From Hemerocallis citrina (Eukaryota; Streptophyta; Magnoliopsida; Asparagales; Asphodelaceae), in assembly GCA_017893485.1 (NCBI GenBank), contig CM030366.1, forward strand, positions 47,862,283 through 47,926,282: a DNA stretch of 64,000 nt. The letters run 5' to 3'. Numbering within the stretch: the first letter of the stretch is position 1; the number at the start of each line of letters is the position of its first letter. A program made the translations under genes and the position numbers. The notes beneath the pieces were generated by a model that saw nothing but the letters and a program-made list of their open reading frames with translations, was not told the DNA's origin and searched no databases. Of the stretch, positions 20,943-33,049 are shown in pieces.

Positions 20943-21640
20943 TAAAAATGAGAAACTTGACCGACCGGTGGCAGTCACCCCAGCACTCCGGAATCAGCGG
21001 GACCGAAGTCATGTGAGCTGACAGGTTCCTAAACCTATGATAGGACACCACCACACATGTGAAGAATTAAGTTTAAGTTTAAGTTTCGGTCCCTCTTCTT
21101 TTTTCGGACCTTACCTTGGGTGGTTTCCTCCTCCATGCTAAGAAACTCTATCCTATCTTAATGGAAGGAAGGACCACGGAAGACAAAGAAATAAAGAATT
21201 GAAGTGAATAGAGCCTTCTCTTTAGTCGTTGTCCAATTATCAAAAGAAAGCAAAATTTGGCCAAAAAACAGCTGCAGTCGTTTGTTATTTATCTATATTT
21301 TGAGTTCGCGATGAACAATTCCAGACCAAATTTGAAAGAAGAAGTAGCTGTCACGCCGTGCTTTCCAAAAAATCGGAATGCAAGCACGTGACATGGTACA
21401 GCAAATGACTTACGTCATCCATCAGCTGTTATCGATTCAACTCAACAATATAAACAAGTAGTAATACAACCACGCATGCATTAAAGGAGTAATCACATGA
21501 ACAACAATACTTGGAATTTAAGCATAAAATAACCAACATAATAACAGTCCAACATCTAGAATCAACAAAACAATATTCGGGTCAAAAGCCCACAAATACA
21601 AGAATTAACAATGTTCAATTTATTTAAGTCTTCAAACCAA

Positions 21641-21643
<3 letters not shown>
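20943..21643. other. Intergenic, nothing recognised
   Basis: Mixed AT-rich sequence between the two LINEs. I see no coding frame or repeat terminus. Confidence 0.5.

Positions 21644-21718
<75 letters not shown>
21644..21718. repeat. (TA)n microsatellite at the LINE-2 3' end
   Basis: About 37 TA units directly abut the 3' end of LINE-2 on the minus strand. Confidence 0.93.
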
Positions 21719-21721
<3 letters not shown>

Positions 21722-21868
21722 GTTAAAGATGGGATAACGCCACCCTGTTTCATTAATAAGAGGTTAATAAAATACCCCGGAGTACCGGGAGAAATACAAA
21801 AGTACAGTGAAGGAAATAAAACATACCTCCCTAACAAACCCTGGGGGGTGGGTCTAACTATCCCTACA

Positions 21869-22318
21869 TCAAACTACCAAGAGTACAGTAGGTCGGTAAA
21901 ACACAAAAAAGTAGAGCTGGCTATTAGTGGGCGCCCTCCCTCTATCCAGTGTCGGCCCAAACTCTACCTCCTCGTCATCAAATTCTTCCACCTGGAAGAC
22001 TCGGCCGATCCTCCCTCTCGCTCCAGTGGCAGCAGCTGTAGCCCAAAAAGAGATAAGATATATAATATGAGTAAGGTTACCAGAAATAGTATTACATGAA
22101 GCACAAAAATAAAAATTATTTCTGTCAAGCCATAACATCCATGTAGTTGCCGCAATGGCAATGTACCACGCATCCTTCATTTCTTGGCGAATCGAGGCAA
22201 ATTTGGGGACAATCCACAAATCCTCATATTCGCTAGGGTAGTCACCTGTACCTAAGGCTCGTAATACCTCCACAATAGTTGCGTTACTCCTAGGGCAGTG
22301 AATAAACAGGTGATTCAA
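21869..22318 (-). pseudogene. LINE-2 ORF2 C-terminal fragment (zf-RVT end)
   Basis: MNHLFIHCP at the start corresponds to the end of the zf-RVT zinc motif, and AWYIAIAATTWMLWLDRNN matches the helical segment that follows it in plant LINE ORF2 proteins. It is separated from the upstream part by about 270 bp containing frame breaks. Confidence 0.72.
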
Positions 22319-22591
22319 ATTCTCCGTATGCCTAGTGCAGAACCCACAGTTGGTCGCAATCTATGGTTGTCTTTTGGCAAGGTTTTCTCTGAAGAGGATT
22401 GCATTATTGAGTACCAGCCAGAGGAAAACTCTGACTTTAAGGGGGGCTTTTGCCTTCCATAACACCTTAGCCCAGTTGTGCCTGCATCATCGATAGTGAA
22501 TTCGGTGATACAGAGACTTGACCGTGAATGCTCTCTTGGTTTCTAGTCCCCAGCGCATCTGATCTGGTCCTTGAGCGCACCTCACACCCGT

Positions 22592-23242
22592 CTATGTTAT
22601 GTGTTCTTGCAGTTCAAACAATTGCTGCTGTAACTCTGGGGTAAGAGTTCCTCGGAACGACGGTCTCCAGTTCCCCCTCTTCCAGGTCTCGGCCACAGAA
22701 ATATTTGGCCGATTCATTTTCTCAAACAGCTCAGGGAATGCTTCCTTAAAGGTATAGGCCCCACACCATTTGTCCCACCAAAATCTAGTTGACCGTCCGT
22801 TACCGATTGTCGACGTAATTGCCGAGTTGAACGGGCCGCTTGCTTTTGTAATTCCTTTCCAGAAGCGCAAAACTTTAGGCCATACTCGGAAACCTAAATT
22901 TCTCATACCTTTTCTCTGGAGGTAAGGCTGGATGAAGTCCTGCCATCCTTCCCTGCTGTGATGAAATATCCTCCACCACCATTTCCCCAAAAGGGCAAGG
23001 TTCATATCTCTTAGGTCGATGATACCTAGCCCTCCATGTTTCTTCTTCATGCAAGCGATACTCCATTTGACCAAGTGGTAGCTTCTCTTATTCGAATCTG
23101 CCCCTTTCCACAGGAATCTTTTTCGGATCCAGTCAATCCTTTGGATAACCCATTTAGGAAGCTCAAAGAACGACATGTAGTAAATGGGTAGATTAGACAG
23201 TACTGAGTTTATGAGTACCACCCTGCCCCCTAGAGAGAGCAT
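22592..23242 (-). pseudogene. LINE-2 ORF2 post-RT segment
   Basis: The frame contains LSLGGRVVLINSVLSNLPIY and LVKWSIACMKKKHGGLGIID, standard sequence of the region downstream of plant LINE RT. It overlaps the 3' end of the RT frame (23193-24842) in another phase; an indel in an A/T run near 23243 (GAGCATTTTTTTC on the plus strand) probably caused the shift. Confidence 0.82.
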
Positions 23243-24842
23243 TTTTTTCTTTCCAAACTGCCAGTCTGTCCTCCACCCTGTCTATGATGGGCAGCCAGTC
23301 TGCCTTAGTGAGCCTTCCTGGTCTAAGCGGTAGCCCTAGGTATTTGATCGGGAACTCTTCTATCAGACAGTTTAATATGGTGGCATGTTCCCGTGTTTCG
23401 GCATCAGATAGGGTAATTGGAATCAAAGCGCTCTTGTGGAAGTTTATTCTGAGGCCTGACCAGGCTTCAAAACAGTAGAGTGCCCCTTGAAAGCAGATCG
23501 TTTCTGACCTAGTCCCATTACCAAAAAGTAGGGTGTCATCAGCGTACTGCAGAATCGTGCACCCTTGATTAGACGTGCTGCTGGCCACTGGTGTTATCCA
23601 ACCTTTACTTCGGCAATTCTCTAGCACACCCCTCAGCACATCCGCTACGATAGTGAATAGAAGTGGTGATAGCAGGTTCCCTTGCCAAAGTCCTTTCTTG
23701 CACGGGAATGGCGGCCCTGCCCTCCCATTCACCGAGATTGCCGTTTTACTAGAGTGCAGACACTGTCTGATCCATCTTATCCATTTATCCCCGAAACCCC
23801 TTCCCCCGAGGGCTTCCAGCAGGCACTCCCAAGCGATCGAATCGTAAGCTTTTTCAAAGTCCAGCTTTAAGAGCAAGTTCTTAGAGTTGCTCGTATGGCA
23901 GCAGTGGATAACTTGCTCCGCAGTGGCCACACAATCTAGAATACATCTGCCCTTGATGAAACCCGTCTGTGTTTTGCTGACTATGCTGTTCATAATGTAT
24001 CCTAGGCGGATGGCCAGGACCTTAGTGATAATCTTAGCCGAGCAGTGTATCAGACTGATTGGTCGGAAATTCCCTACTCTCGTGGACTCCTCCCGTTTAG
24101 GGATGTAGACAACTTCCGTAAAATTGAACATGCCCAGTCTGAGATTGTTGTTAAAAAATTCATTCATCAGTGCCATAATATCCCCTTTAATTTCTTCCCA
24201 GAACACTTGGAAGAACATCATTGGGAAGTCGTCTGGCCCCGGCGATTTGTGTGCTCCCATTTGATAAATGGCCTTTTTAACTTCCTCTTCCGTGAAAGGA
24301 GCTTCCAATGTGGACAAAGTTTGCATTGAGTTGTTCTGGTATGCCTGCCAGTAATCCTTTCTGAGTGGGACCCTGAAGTCATTTTTCTTCCCAAAGAGGT
24401 CCTTGTAGTAGGCTTGAAAGGTTATGAAAATCACCTTTTCTTCCTGCGACGTCCCCGTGTCCGTCTGTAAAGACAAAATAAGGTTTGATCTGCGTCTAGC
24501 GCTTACCACTCGATGGAAGAAGGCCGTATTCGCATCTCCCTCTTTGAGCCATGAAATTCTTGACCTTTGTTGCCATTTGATTTCTTCCAATCTATAGAGA
24601 TTGACAATATTCTCTCGGAATTCAAGTAGCCTGTTTCTTTCATCTTGTGAAAGGGCCCGCGTTTCTTCCAACCTTTCAAGCTCATCAATTCCTTCTAAAA
24701 AGGCGTCCTTAGCACGCCAGATGGTCGAAAATCTGGATCGATTCCATCTACGCAGCCGCTTCCTCAACCTGCGGATATTTTCACACCAACGGGCTGCAGC
24801 ATCCATACTAGTAGTTGGGAGTGCCCAATTTTCCATCACCAT
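23193..24842 (-). pseudogene. LINE-2 ORF2 reverse transcriptase
   Basis: A 549-codon frame covering the pre-RT linker (ISWLKEGDANTAFFHRVVSA) and the RT domain: HKSPGPDDFPMMFFQ, FRPISLIHCSAKIITKVLA, LKLDFEKAYDSIAW and LQYADDTLLFG (the YADD active site). In the usual KGLRQGDPLSP motif it has KGLWQGNLLSP, changing conserved residues next to the active site. An in-frame stop (about 24855) separates it from the endonuclease, and a frameshift breaks its end. Inactive copy. Confidence 0.9.
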
Positions 24843-24866
24843 GTGGTGGAACCCCTGAATTTCTAG

Positions 24867-25606
24867 TCAGGCATTCTCAAATCTGAATTTCCTCGGCCTT
24901 TGAGTTTCCTGTACCCCTATATCCAGAAGGATCGGGGTATGATCTGACGTTGGTCTAGGGATTGATCTGGCAGTAGCTAATGGAAACTTAGTCTCCCAAT
25001 CCATCGATACGAGAATCATGTCCAATTTGGCCATGATCGGAACAGCTTGCAATCATTAATGGGGATATCAATGAGTCTAGTTCCGTGATCACCCTATTGA
25101 ACTCTTCTCTGTGCCTGTCACTGGAACCTCTACCCTTGTGCTCAAAGGCGAATCTGGTAATATTGAAGTCCCCCCCAACGATCTAGGCTCCCGACCATCG
25201 TTGTCGAATATCGACAAGCTCCTGCCAGAAGGCATCACGATCTGTAGCCATATTCAGTCCATAGACGACAGTGACTGTCTGCATCCAATTATCAGATCGC
25301 CGTTTCAGTCGGGTAGTCAGGGAGAATGTTCCATTGTAAACCTCGGTACAGGTAAGAGTGTCCGGGTTGAATCCAATAGCAATTCCCCCTGATGCTCCTA
25401 CGGATGGTCACAGCACCCATTCCTTGATTCTGTTGCCCCCTACCCTTTTGAGTTTGGATCCATGTCCAAGTTTGGTCTCTTGTAACCCTACGATTTCTGC
25501 CTTGCAGTTGTTGATGACGTCCCTGACCATATCTCTTTTTTCCCTTTCTCCCAGGCCCATAACATTCCAGAAAAGTGTATTCATTGGGGGAACGTGATTG
25601 ACTCAA
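24867..25606 (-). pseudogene. LINE-2 ORF2 apurinic-like endonuclease
   Basis: From about 25585 the minus strand encodes NTLFWNVMGLGEREK and EIVGLQETKLGHGS, the N-terminal catalytic motifs of the EEP endonuclease of L1-type LINEs. An in-frame TGA interrupts it near 25410, after IKEWVL and just before PSVGASGGI. The C-terminal signature (AKLDMILVSMDW and RPTSDHTPILLDI, with the SDH motif) is at 24867-25052 in a shifted frame. Confidence 0.82.
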
Positions 25607-25817
25607 TCGTGTGTGTGGGTGTGGGACAGGTTTCAGCTACCCCTGCCTCTAGCAACCCAATACCGACAATTTTCTGACAACTAGACCTAACCCTTTCCGT
25701 TTTCCAACCCCTAATTTTATTGAGGAGCAAGGTATTTCGATCTGTGTCACACCTCCAAACCACAGGTTTTAGCAAGGAAAAAAATTTCAGAGTCGGACAT
25801 GAAATTTAATATAGATG

Positions 25818-26087
25818 CTAAAAATTCCTTGTACCTTCGTCGTCGAACTTTGCAGCTTTGGCTGCCGCCGCTACCTCCAGATAGTCATCCAAGGACTCCA
25901 CATGAGCCCTCTTAGGCGATCGCTGCACTCTGAACCCCATCGTCCTGTGTGATGCGACAATACTGTCTCCCGGTGCTGATTCTGGAATCGTGGCCAAGAC
26001 CATCTCTAGAGAGATCTCCCTCTGTGTATCAGTAATAAATTCTAGATCCTCTGAGTCGTCGTCTGTGAATGAGAATTCTTCGTCCAA
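25818..26087 (-). pseudogene. LINE-2 fragment between ORF1 and ORF2
   Basis: An 89-codon acidic-to-basic frame (DEEFSFTDDDSEDLEFI, VQRSPKRAHVESLDDYLE) upstream of the endonuclease. By position it is the C-terminus of ORF1 or the N-terminal extension of ORF2. No domain is recognisable. Confidence 0.5.
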
Positions 26088-26150
26088 ATTTAAGCGATCT
26101 TCCAGTTCCTCGTCACTATCTGCAATTTGATTTTCTGGTAGTGTAATAGA

Positions 26151-27281
26151 TTATCTCTTCGTGGACTCCTCTGTGAGCCCACATACTGTCGATGTCTCTT
26201 CAAGAATAGCGGTGTTTCCTGTGACGGACCCCTCAATGGGCCCACAGTCCATCTGATTGCTTAAAAATGTAGTGTTACTAGTCTCAGGGGCTAACATAAG
26301 CATGTTGGGTCCCTCTTTAGGCCCATTCACGCTTATAAATAGCTCACGTTCAAGCCCACTCGAAAGCCACCTTTTTGCTTTGCCCCTAGATGTTCCTCCG
26401 CGATTCACCATACTGCATGTCTCGAGCTCCGTGTGAACCACTCTGTTTTCGAGGCCGGTAAGTTTACCTCCCTGGCCACCTGGCAAGAGCTCACTGGCTG
26501 TCACTTTGGCAGGCGTGGGAGTCGAGGCATTTCTGAGCGCCATTTCCCTTGAGTCCTTCTTCTTAAGCAATGAATCAGAAGCTTTTTCATCTTCTTCGTT
26601 GGCTTCTTTGGCTTCTTTTCCACTTTTGGGTACCCTCTCTTCTTGAGCGGCAGAGTCCTCTACCTGCTCGCTCTCTTTTGCTCTGTCATCTCTGCGATCG
26701 AGCAGCTCAGAGCTCGTCGCTATCCCCAAAGAAGGCTCTGTCGCTTGTCGCCCCTGACCCAAAGAAGCCATCTTTTTCATCTCTGGTGCTTTCCAAACTT
26801 TTTCTACCCACTCCCTGGTGGATTGCGCTTTCTTGCTCCCCAAACTGGCGCTGTCTCCCAACCTCTCTTGTCCCGAAGCGTGCTCGTGGTACAAGGGTTG
26901 GAGTATGCCATTTTTGGGGTCTGCCATCCCTATCCTCCCTCTGTGCGCAACCACATGGTCCTCCTCGTCTGCATGCATCGTTTGAGCACTTTGCTGCAGC
27001 TGTTTGCCATTTTGGGGGATCTGCACCTTCCCCTTTTTCTGATAAGCCTCTGATTCGGTGGAGTTTACCACATCTAGAAGTGGGACTTCTTTGCTGTTGG
27101 ATCCATTGGTCTGGCTTCGTGCTTGATCACCGGCATCCCGCCCAGATTCCAACCGTTCTGATCTCTCCGCTGTAGCCTGACAGCGAGCTTCCATCTCTCT
27201 CGCAGCCTTAATCACCTCACGATGGGCTCGTTCGACTTCGTGTGTCCCGTCTATGGTGAGCTCCCACGTAGGTGATGCCAC
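26151..27281 (-). pseudogene. LINE-2 ORF1 C-terminal low-complexity region
   Basis: A 376-codon, Ser/Glu/Lys-rich minus-strand frame directly following the DUF4283-like part (27285-27701) after a 3-bp gap and frame break. It has no recognised motif, but variable tails of this type are usual in plant LINE ORF1 proteins. The plus-strand frames opposite it are shadows. Confidence 0.55.
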
Positions 27282-27284
27282 TTG

Positions 27285-27701
27285 CTAGTAGCTCCGGCCA
27301 TCTCTGAGAGAGGATGTAAGCGAAGGGGAAGTGATGGAGGCGGGGGCCGTCTCCCTATCTACATGCTTGTCGAGGACAAAGCGTAGGAGGTAGGACTCCT
27401 CATAGGAGTAAACCTTAGTGAATCTTGGCATTGAGGTGATGTCCCTACTTCTGATTAGAACCCTAGCTGATACTATCTCCGACTGACGCACTGTTTTCTC
27501 ATCAACTTCTTCCATAGTGCCGAAGTCTGATACAATCTCCTGTAAGGCCTCTCTTTTCCAAAAAAGCAACGCTATATTGTGGATCCAAACCCAGAATCTA
27601 TCCCCCTGTGGTCGCTCAACTCCAAAGCTCGGTGACCAAGCTTTAAATTCCATCGTGAAATGTCCAAAGTCCACCGTTGGCATTCTGATTACCTCTATCA
27701 A
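27285..27701 (-). pseudogene. LINE-2 ORF1 DUF4283-like domain
   Basis: Contains FTMEFKAWSPSFGVERP, FWVWIHNIALLFWKREAL and QEIVSDFGTMEEVDEKT, the pattern of the DUF4283 RNA-binding-like domain of plant retroelement ORF1/gag proteins. A frame break near 27715 separates it from the zinc-knuckle part upstream. Confidence 0.72.
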
Positions 27702-27725
27702 CTTTTGCAGCGACGGGAATGAAAT

Positions 27726-28727
27726 TTAAAACTGGAGGGGAGACATTCTCTTGGCAACCCAGTCACGATGCGCTCTCATTGGCCAAGTAGCGTTCAACGC
27801 TTGGAGAACATGAGCCTCCGATGGCCGGCCCTTCGTCACACGTGCCACAGTGCACCACTGACTAAGCCACTTTTCTTCATTCTTTATAGTCGCGAGGCTG
27901 TGAGCTAGTTTAATCGTTGCTGGGTTGTCAGGTGACTTACCCCTGTGAACTTGCCGTTCTTCGTCTTCAGTGGAGGTAACTACATTGGTGCAATTGTAGG
28001 ACATGTGACCCCACATCATACACCTAAGACATCTCACCTCTTTGGTGCATTCCGTCCGATAGTCTCCCAACTCCCCGCAGTTGAAACACGGCGCCGGTTT
28101 GCGCTTACCTTTTCTCTGGTGTTTTCTGTTTTCTTGTATTGTTGGTGTTAGGGGAGGTGGATTTTCTTTTCCCCTTGTGCGTGACCTCCTTCCATTTCTC
28201 TGACCCTTCTTCACTCGGAGGTGGCCCCTCGCCCTCATTATGGTCCTCGTTTGGACCCCTTCTTTGGGCCCATACAACGGTGGACCTGGGAGGTTCGAGG
28301 ACAACCTCTCTTTGCAGAGATTGGATGGTGTTTTGGGGGGGGGGGGAGTGAGAGGTTGGAAATGGCTCTTCTTGTTGGGTTCCATTGGGATTGTGGTTGT
28401 GTTTGGAGGTGGGTTGTGGTGCATGGCCAATGAAGGTCTGGGAGGTGAGAATGAATGCACAGTCTCTCTATGATAAAGGTGAGTTTCTTGCTTCTTTGCC
28501 TCTCTGTGATGATGAGTGTAGTGAGTTGCGTGAGTTGCATTATGGTAGCTTCTTCCTCTTGTGTGATTGTCCCTGTGGTTTTCCCTGTGATGCACATCTG
28601 TGCCGTCCCACCGGTCGTATGCCGGGTGAAGTTGTTGGGCGTGACGCTGGATCACAGGGGGCATTCTTTTACGCCGATACTGGCCAGTAGGAGGACCCCC
28701 TCTATGGGCCCGTCCTTTCAGCTGCAT
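27726..28727 (-). pseudogene. LINE-2 ORF1 N-terminal part with zinc knuckles
   Basis: A 333-codon frame, His/Pro/Arg-rich at first, with two CCHC-type knuckles at about 27980-28085: CFNCGELGDYRTEC, in which the histidine is replaced by Asp, and CLRCMMWGHMSYNC, which is complete. The order knuckle then DUF4283 is the reverse of the commonest plant LINE arrangement. A G-homopolymer (about 28338-28347) may have altered the frame. Confidence 0.68.
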
Positions 28728-29060
28728 TTCCGTCGACGGACGATGATGAGCAAAGCCTCTCCCTTCTGTCCGATGATGCGCATTACGATGTGCCCGCTGA
28801 GGGGAGAGAGAAATTCTGAGCCCAGAGGGTTCACCCTCCTTTTGGCTGAGCAGAGTGTTAGGAGCTGGGTTTGGGGCAGTGGTTTGAAAAGTGGATGTCG
28901 GAGGGTTGGGGGCGAGGTTGTGAATGGGTGAAGTCGGAGAGTCTTTCTATGCTGTTGGGGGGGGGGGGGTAGTGTAGGAGTGTTGTGGGTGTGGCGGACC
29001 CTTTCGTTGGGTCCGCACCCACTAAGTTCCAGTTTCGTCAGCATACTGGCGGTAGTCAGA

Positions 29061-29340
29061 AAAACAAGGGGAGGTTGCACTGTAGGTGGTTGGAGAAAAG
29101 AAAGAGGAACAAGATCAGTCTGTTGAAGAGGGGTTGGGGCCGGGAGAGAGGGTGCTAGAAGAGCAAAGTTGGTGAGGCTAAAGTGGGGTAAGGGGCTATA
29201 CTAGGCAGGAGAGGTAGAGAGGGCGGTTGTCGTCAGAGGTTTTTCGGCTGGGGAGAGGGGAGAGGGGAGGAAGGAGAAGAGGGGGGGTTGGGAGTTGGTG
29301 GGAGCTCAGAATGAAAGAAATGTTCCAAGATCACTGCATG
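29061..29340. other. G-rich segment, possible LINE-2 5' region
   Basis: Purine-rich on the plus strand (GGGGAGAGGGGAG runs) and adjacent to the LINE-2 ORF1 start. It may be the LINE 5' UTR. No coding signal. Confidence 0.4.
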
Positions 29341-29859
29341 GCATTTGGTGGGAGCCTACCTCTAGAAAGTTGTTCAATAATTATTTAGGCGGTGATGCAA
29401 ATTCAATTCTTTCACCATTGTTGTTCTCCTAGTCCATCAGGCAATTCTCCTTGATTACCTGTAAGTTGTTCATCTAAAAGGGAGAAAAAAATATGTCCTT
29501 AGAACAAGTTGTGGACAGCAAGTAGAGAAACAAAGAAACAATGACATTTACGGTATAACAATGAATTCAATAAACAATAGAGTCGATGACAATGAACAAT
29601 GGCAAAATGATAATGATGCAATATACAATAACGATGATTGATAATGATGATAATAAACGATAACAATAATGGTAAATAATAACGATAACACTGTTCAATA
29701 ATGATGATAATATGCAATGATGATGCGATAAAAATCTTAAGTCTATTATTCATTTTAATCCTAACTAATGCACGTACTACTGCATCCCATAAATACAGGT
29801 TCGATGCATACAATCAATTTCGTTTAGACTAAGGTGGTAGATTCTATAGGTCATGTACT

Positions 29860-30030
29860 CGGCACGATATAATACTGGCTATTGCAGCAATTTCTTTCAC
29901 AATAACGATAACACTGGCTATTACAACAATTTCTTGCACAATGACGATAACATGGCCATTGACGCAATTTCTTGCACAATGACGATAACACTGGCCATTG
30001 ACGCAATTTCTTGCACAATGACGATAACAA
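29860..30030. repeat. 39-bp tandem repeat, about four copies
   Basis: The word TTTCTT(G/T)CAC starts at 29891, 29930, 29968 and 30007 with ACAATGACGATAACA between copies. Because 39 is divisible by 3, open frames persist on both strands; these are not genes. Confidence 0.88.
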
Positions 30031-32735
30031 TATTTTGGGAACGAGACCCATATTTTCGAATACAGTCACTATATTATCAACTAGTCTAGTCAACCCTTAA
30101 CCCCGGCTTGATTAACATTCTTTATTCAATTAACATGTAATAGTAATAGGGAACAATAGGGATAGAAATATCAATGTGAAACGATAAAGCGATTAATAAG
30201 GGACACTAGAAGATGACAACACAACCCTAAGATCATGCAATATACTCCATATAATTAAATGCACCAAATACAACATTATAGATTCAATTATATATTATCA
30301 AATATGGAAACTTAATTCTGGACAGTAGTAGGTTGTTGTACTAAAATTGAATTTTCTGCTGCTATAGAATAGCAAAAGTGGATCCGTCAGAAGTTTTAGA
30401 AACTAGACTCCTGCCCGTTCCAATGCATATTAAAAGTCCAAAATCCGACAAAAGTAGCTAGGTGAATTATAGTGTTCTTCACAGGTTACAGGTTCTGGCT
30501 GGTTATTAATGTTAACTAGTTTCAGTTATAAAACCAGTAAATATTCATTTTAAAAATTAGCAAAAATAATTTTCATTACCCTAATCATGTTAGCTATCAA
30601 TCTGAAAATTATCATGGTAATATTTGATTATTAGTTCCTCTATTTAATCAGGTTAACATGGTATATGCATAAATCTGGAAATAGAACACAGCTGCAGTAA
30701 AATGGTCATAAATCATGCAATATAAGTCGGAATTCAAAAATTCTGGATGTTCTGGGAATTAGAAACATGGGGCTACATTTCATATTCAGAAAGTTATTGA
30801 TTTTGATGGCATTGTCTAGGTCGAAACAACATGACAATGTTCAGGTTGGGAATAAATTTCAGGGTTCAATATATTTTTTATGAATAAAATAATTAAAATA
30901 TTATGAACGATGAGTTGGGGGTTGACAACATAAATCACAGCAAGTTACACCTATGTGAACATGGTATTAAGATGTATAATGTCCATAATCTTACTAATCA
31001 CAATCAACCAATACACCAACATCAATCATATATTAACCAACACTAGCATACAATCTACAATAGTTGTGTAATGTCATGACATGAATTACAATAACAATCC
31101 CTATTCATATGTTCAATAATTAACTACATGAATGCATGCAAGATCTCTATAAATCGGAGGCAAACGACGGTACGAAGTAAAAAAACTACTTGGATTCGCT
31201 CGTGTAAATCTGTAGTATCCCAACGATAAATAACAATAACAGATATACGATAATCAATATAGATCTACTTGCGGAATTCAATAAACAATCTTGAATACGA
31301 TACAATATAATTCGAGAGTGAAATGACTTGCCTTTAACAATAACGTTAGATCCGAAATATGCGAAGAATAATGGAATTAGAATCCTGGCGATACGGCAAT
31401 GAGCAAACGATCACGATGATCACGATCCGGCACGGATCTTGATAAGGATCAAGATCGGATAATCAGACGGCTGAGATCAAAGATCAAGATCAAGATCAAG
31501 ACATGATTGTGATGACCATGGGAGATCCGACGGTCGAGATCAAGTATCTTGATGATGATGATGATCAATGCAAATTCAACGGCCAAGATCAACGGATCAA
31601 GAAGTGATCACGATCGCGATGAACAACGATCGGACGACCTAGATCCAATGGCTTAGTGATGATCAAAGGAGGATCAGACGGTTGCAATTGAGCTTGATGC
31701 ACTGTGATGATCAATAGAGGAGGGGGATGAAGAGGTGGCGATTGGACGATGAGCAGCGGAGCTCAGGCGAGGAGGCGACTCTGGCGGTGCACAGGGGTGG
31801 GTGCTTGTGGTGGCTGGTTGCTGCCGGCGACTGCGACAACTTCTAGGTGGAGTAAGGGTGGTGGCAAGGTGGTCGAGGAGGTGTAGGGAATGGTGTGGGG
31901 ACGAGGCTCGCGAGGGAGGCAGAGGAGCTGTCGACGATGATGATGGGGTCAAGCGACTGCGGAGGTGGCACACTTCGACAATGGCGGAGGGAGATGAAGG
32001 TGGTCGACGACTGCAACGGAAATGGCAGTCTATGGGGAGACGGGGAGACAGAGGTGTAGTTGGAGGGGTGATGGTGGTGAACTGCGGTGACGACGCTCGA
32101 CAGTGGAGGAGGGTCAAGCTCAGGGATGGAGGTTGCGGTAAGGAGGCGCTGCGATGGACGACGACTCGATGGGGAAGACGAAGGGTAGGGCAATGATGTA
32201 GGGCGGTGGCGATGATGAGAGGCGATGGCGAGGAGGAGTAGCAGAGGCAGAGGAGCTTGGGGATGCAAGGTTGAAGACGACAGGAGTTCAGTTCGACTTT
32301 GGTGGGGCTTTTGACAGCGGTTCGGGGAGCTCCTCTGTTTCGTTTTGAAAGAGAGAAGGAGAGGGAATGGGGAGAGAGAGAGAGACGAGGATAGGGGTGA
32401 GTGAATATATTAATAATATTATTATAATGGGGGAGTTAGTGGGATATGGGGGTTACGAGATCAATTAATGAGATGATGGGGGAATCAATAGGCTGATTAT
32501 TAGGGTCAAAGAGATAGTGGGTAGTTATTAGGCAGTGAATAGGAGAGAATGTGGGGATTTGGCTATTGATGATTATTTGGGTTAATAGGTTTAGGATAGA
32601 CTATGGTTTGGGTTTAGAATCCAATAGAAGATGGGCTTGGATCGGGGTTCAGATCAAATAATTTAATAATACAATATAGGCCAAAATCAATGGTCTTTAA
32701 CAAAAATAATAATAATATTACTAATAACAACACAT

Positions 32736-32737
<2 letters not shown>

Positions 32738-32823
<86 letters not shown>
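32738..32823. repeat. (TAA)n microsatellite
   Basis: About 28 TAA units in an AT-rich context. Confidence 0.95.
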
Positions 32824-32826
<3 letters not shown>

Positions 32827-33049
32827 TTATACAACAAAATAAGAATTTGGTTTATCAACTTTATATTAAAATAATCCAAACAGGAATATATATAGTCGAT
32901 CAAAAATGGAAAGTGAAGTTAAAATACACTATTATTTGAAATAACATAATTTTTGTTTAGAAAAGATTTTAATATAAGATTCAAAACAAATTTAACAAAT
33001 AATAATCGAAACACAGAAAATATTCGAGAAATACGTATTTACGGAAACA

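Larger units (their letters stand above)
21720..29060 (-). mobile_element. LINE-2: decayed long L1-type retrotransposon
   Basis: Reading leftwards on the minus strand: ORF1 remnants (28727-25818), an endonuclease (25606-about 24867), reverse transcriptase (24842-22592) and a C-terminal zinc region (22318-21869), in the normal plant L1 order. Several stops and frameshifts interrupt it. The 3' end (ATCTTTAACCTAA on the minus strand) runs straight into (TA)n with no poly(A). I could not find a TSD, and the 5' limit in the G/C-homopolymer region around 28.9-29.3 kb is approximate. Confidence 0.82.

Noticed and set aside
26570..27175. 201-codon plus-strand frame
   Set aside because: Lies opposite the LINE-2 ORF1 frame. 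The minus-strand reading fits the order of the element, while the plus-strand product has no recognisable motif.
31674..32268. Overlapping open frames of 131-147 codons on both strands
   Set aside because: Low-complexity Ser/Pro/Thr/His or Arg/Gly products driven by GC-rich simple sequence. No domain and no splice or start context.
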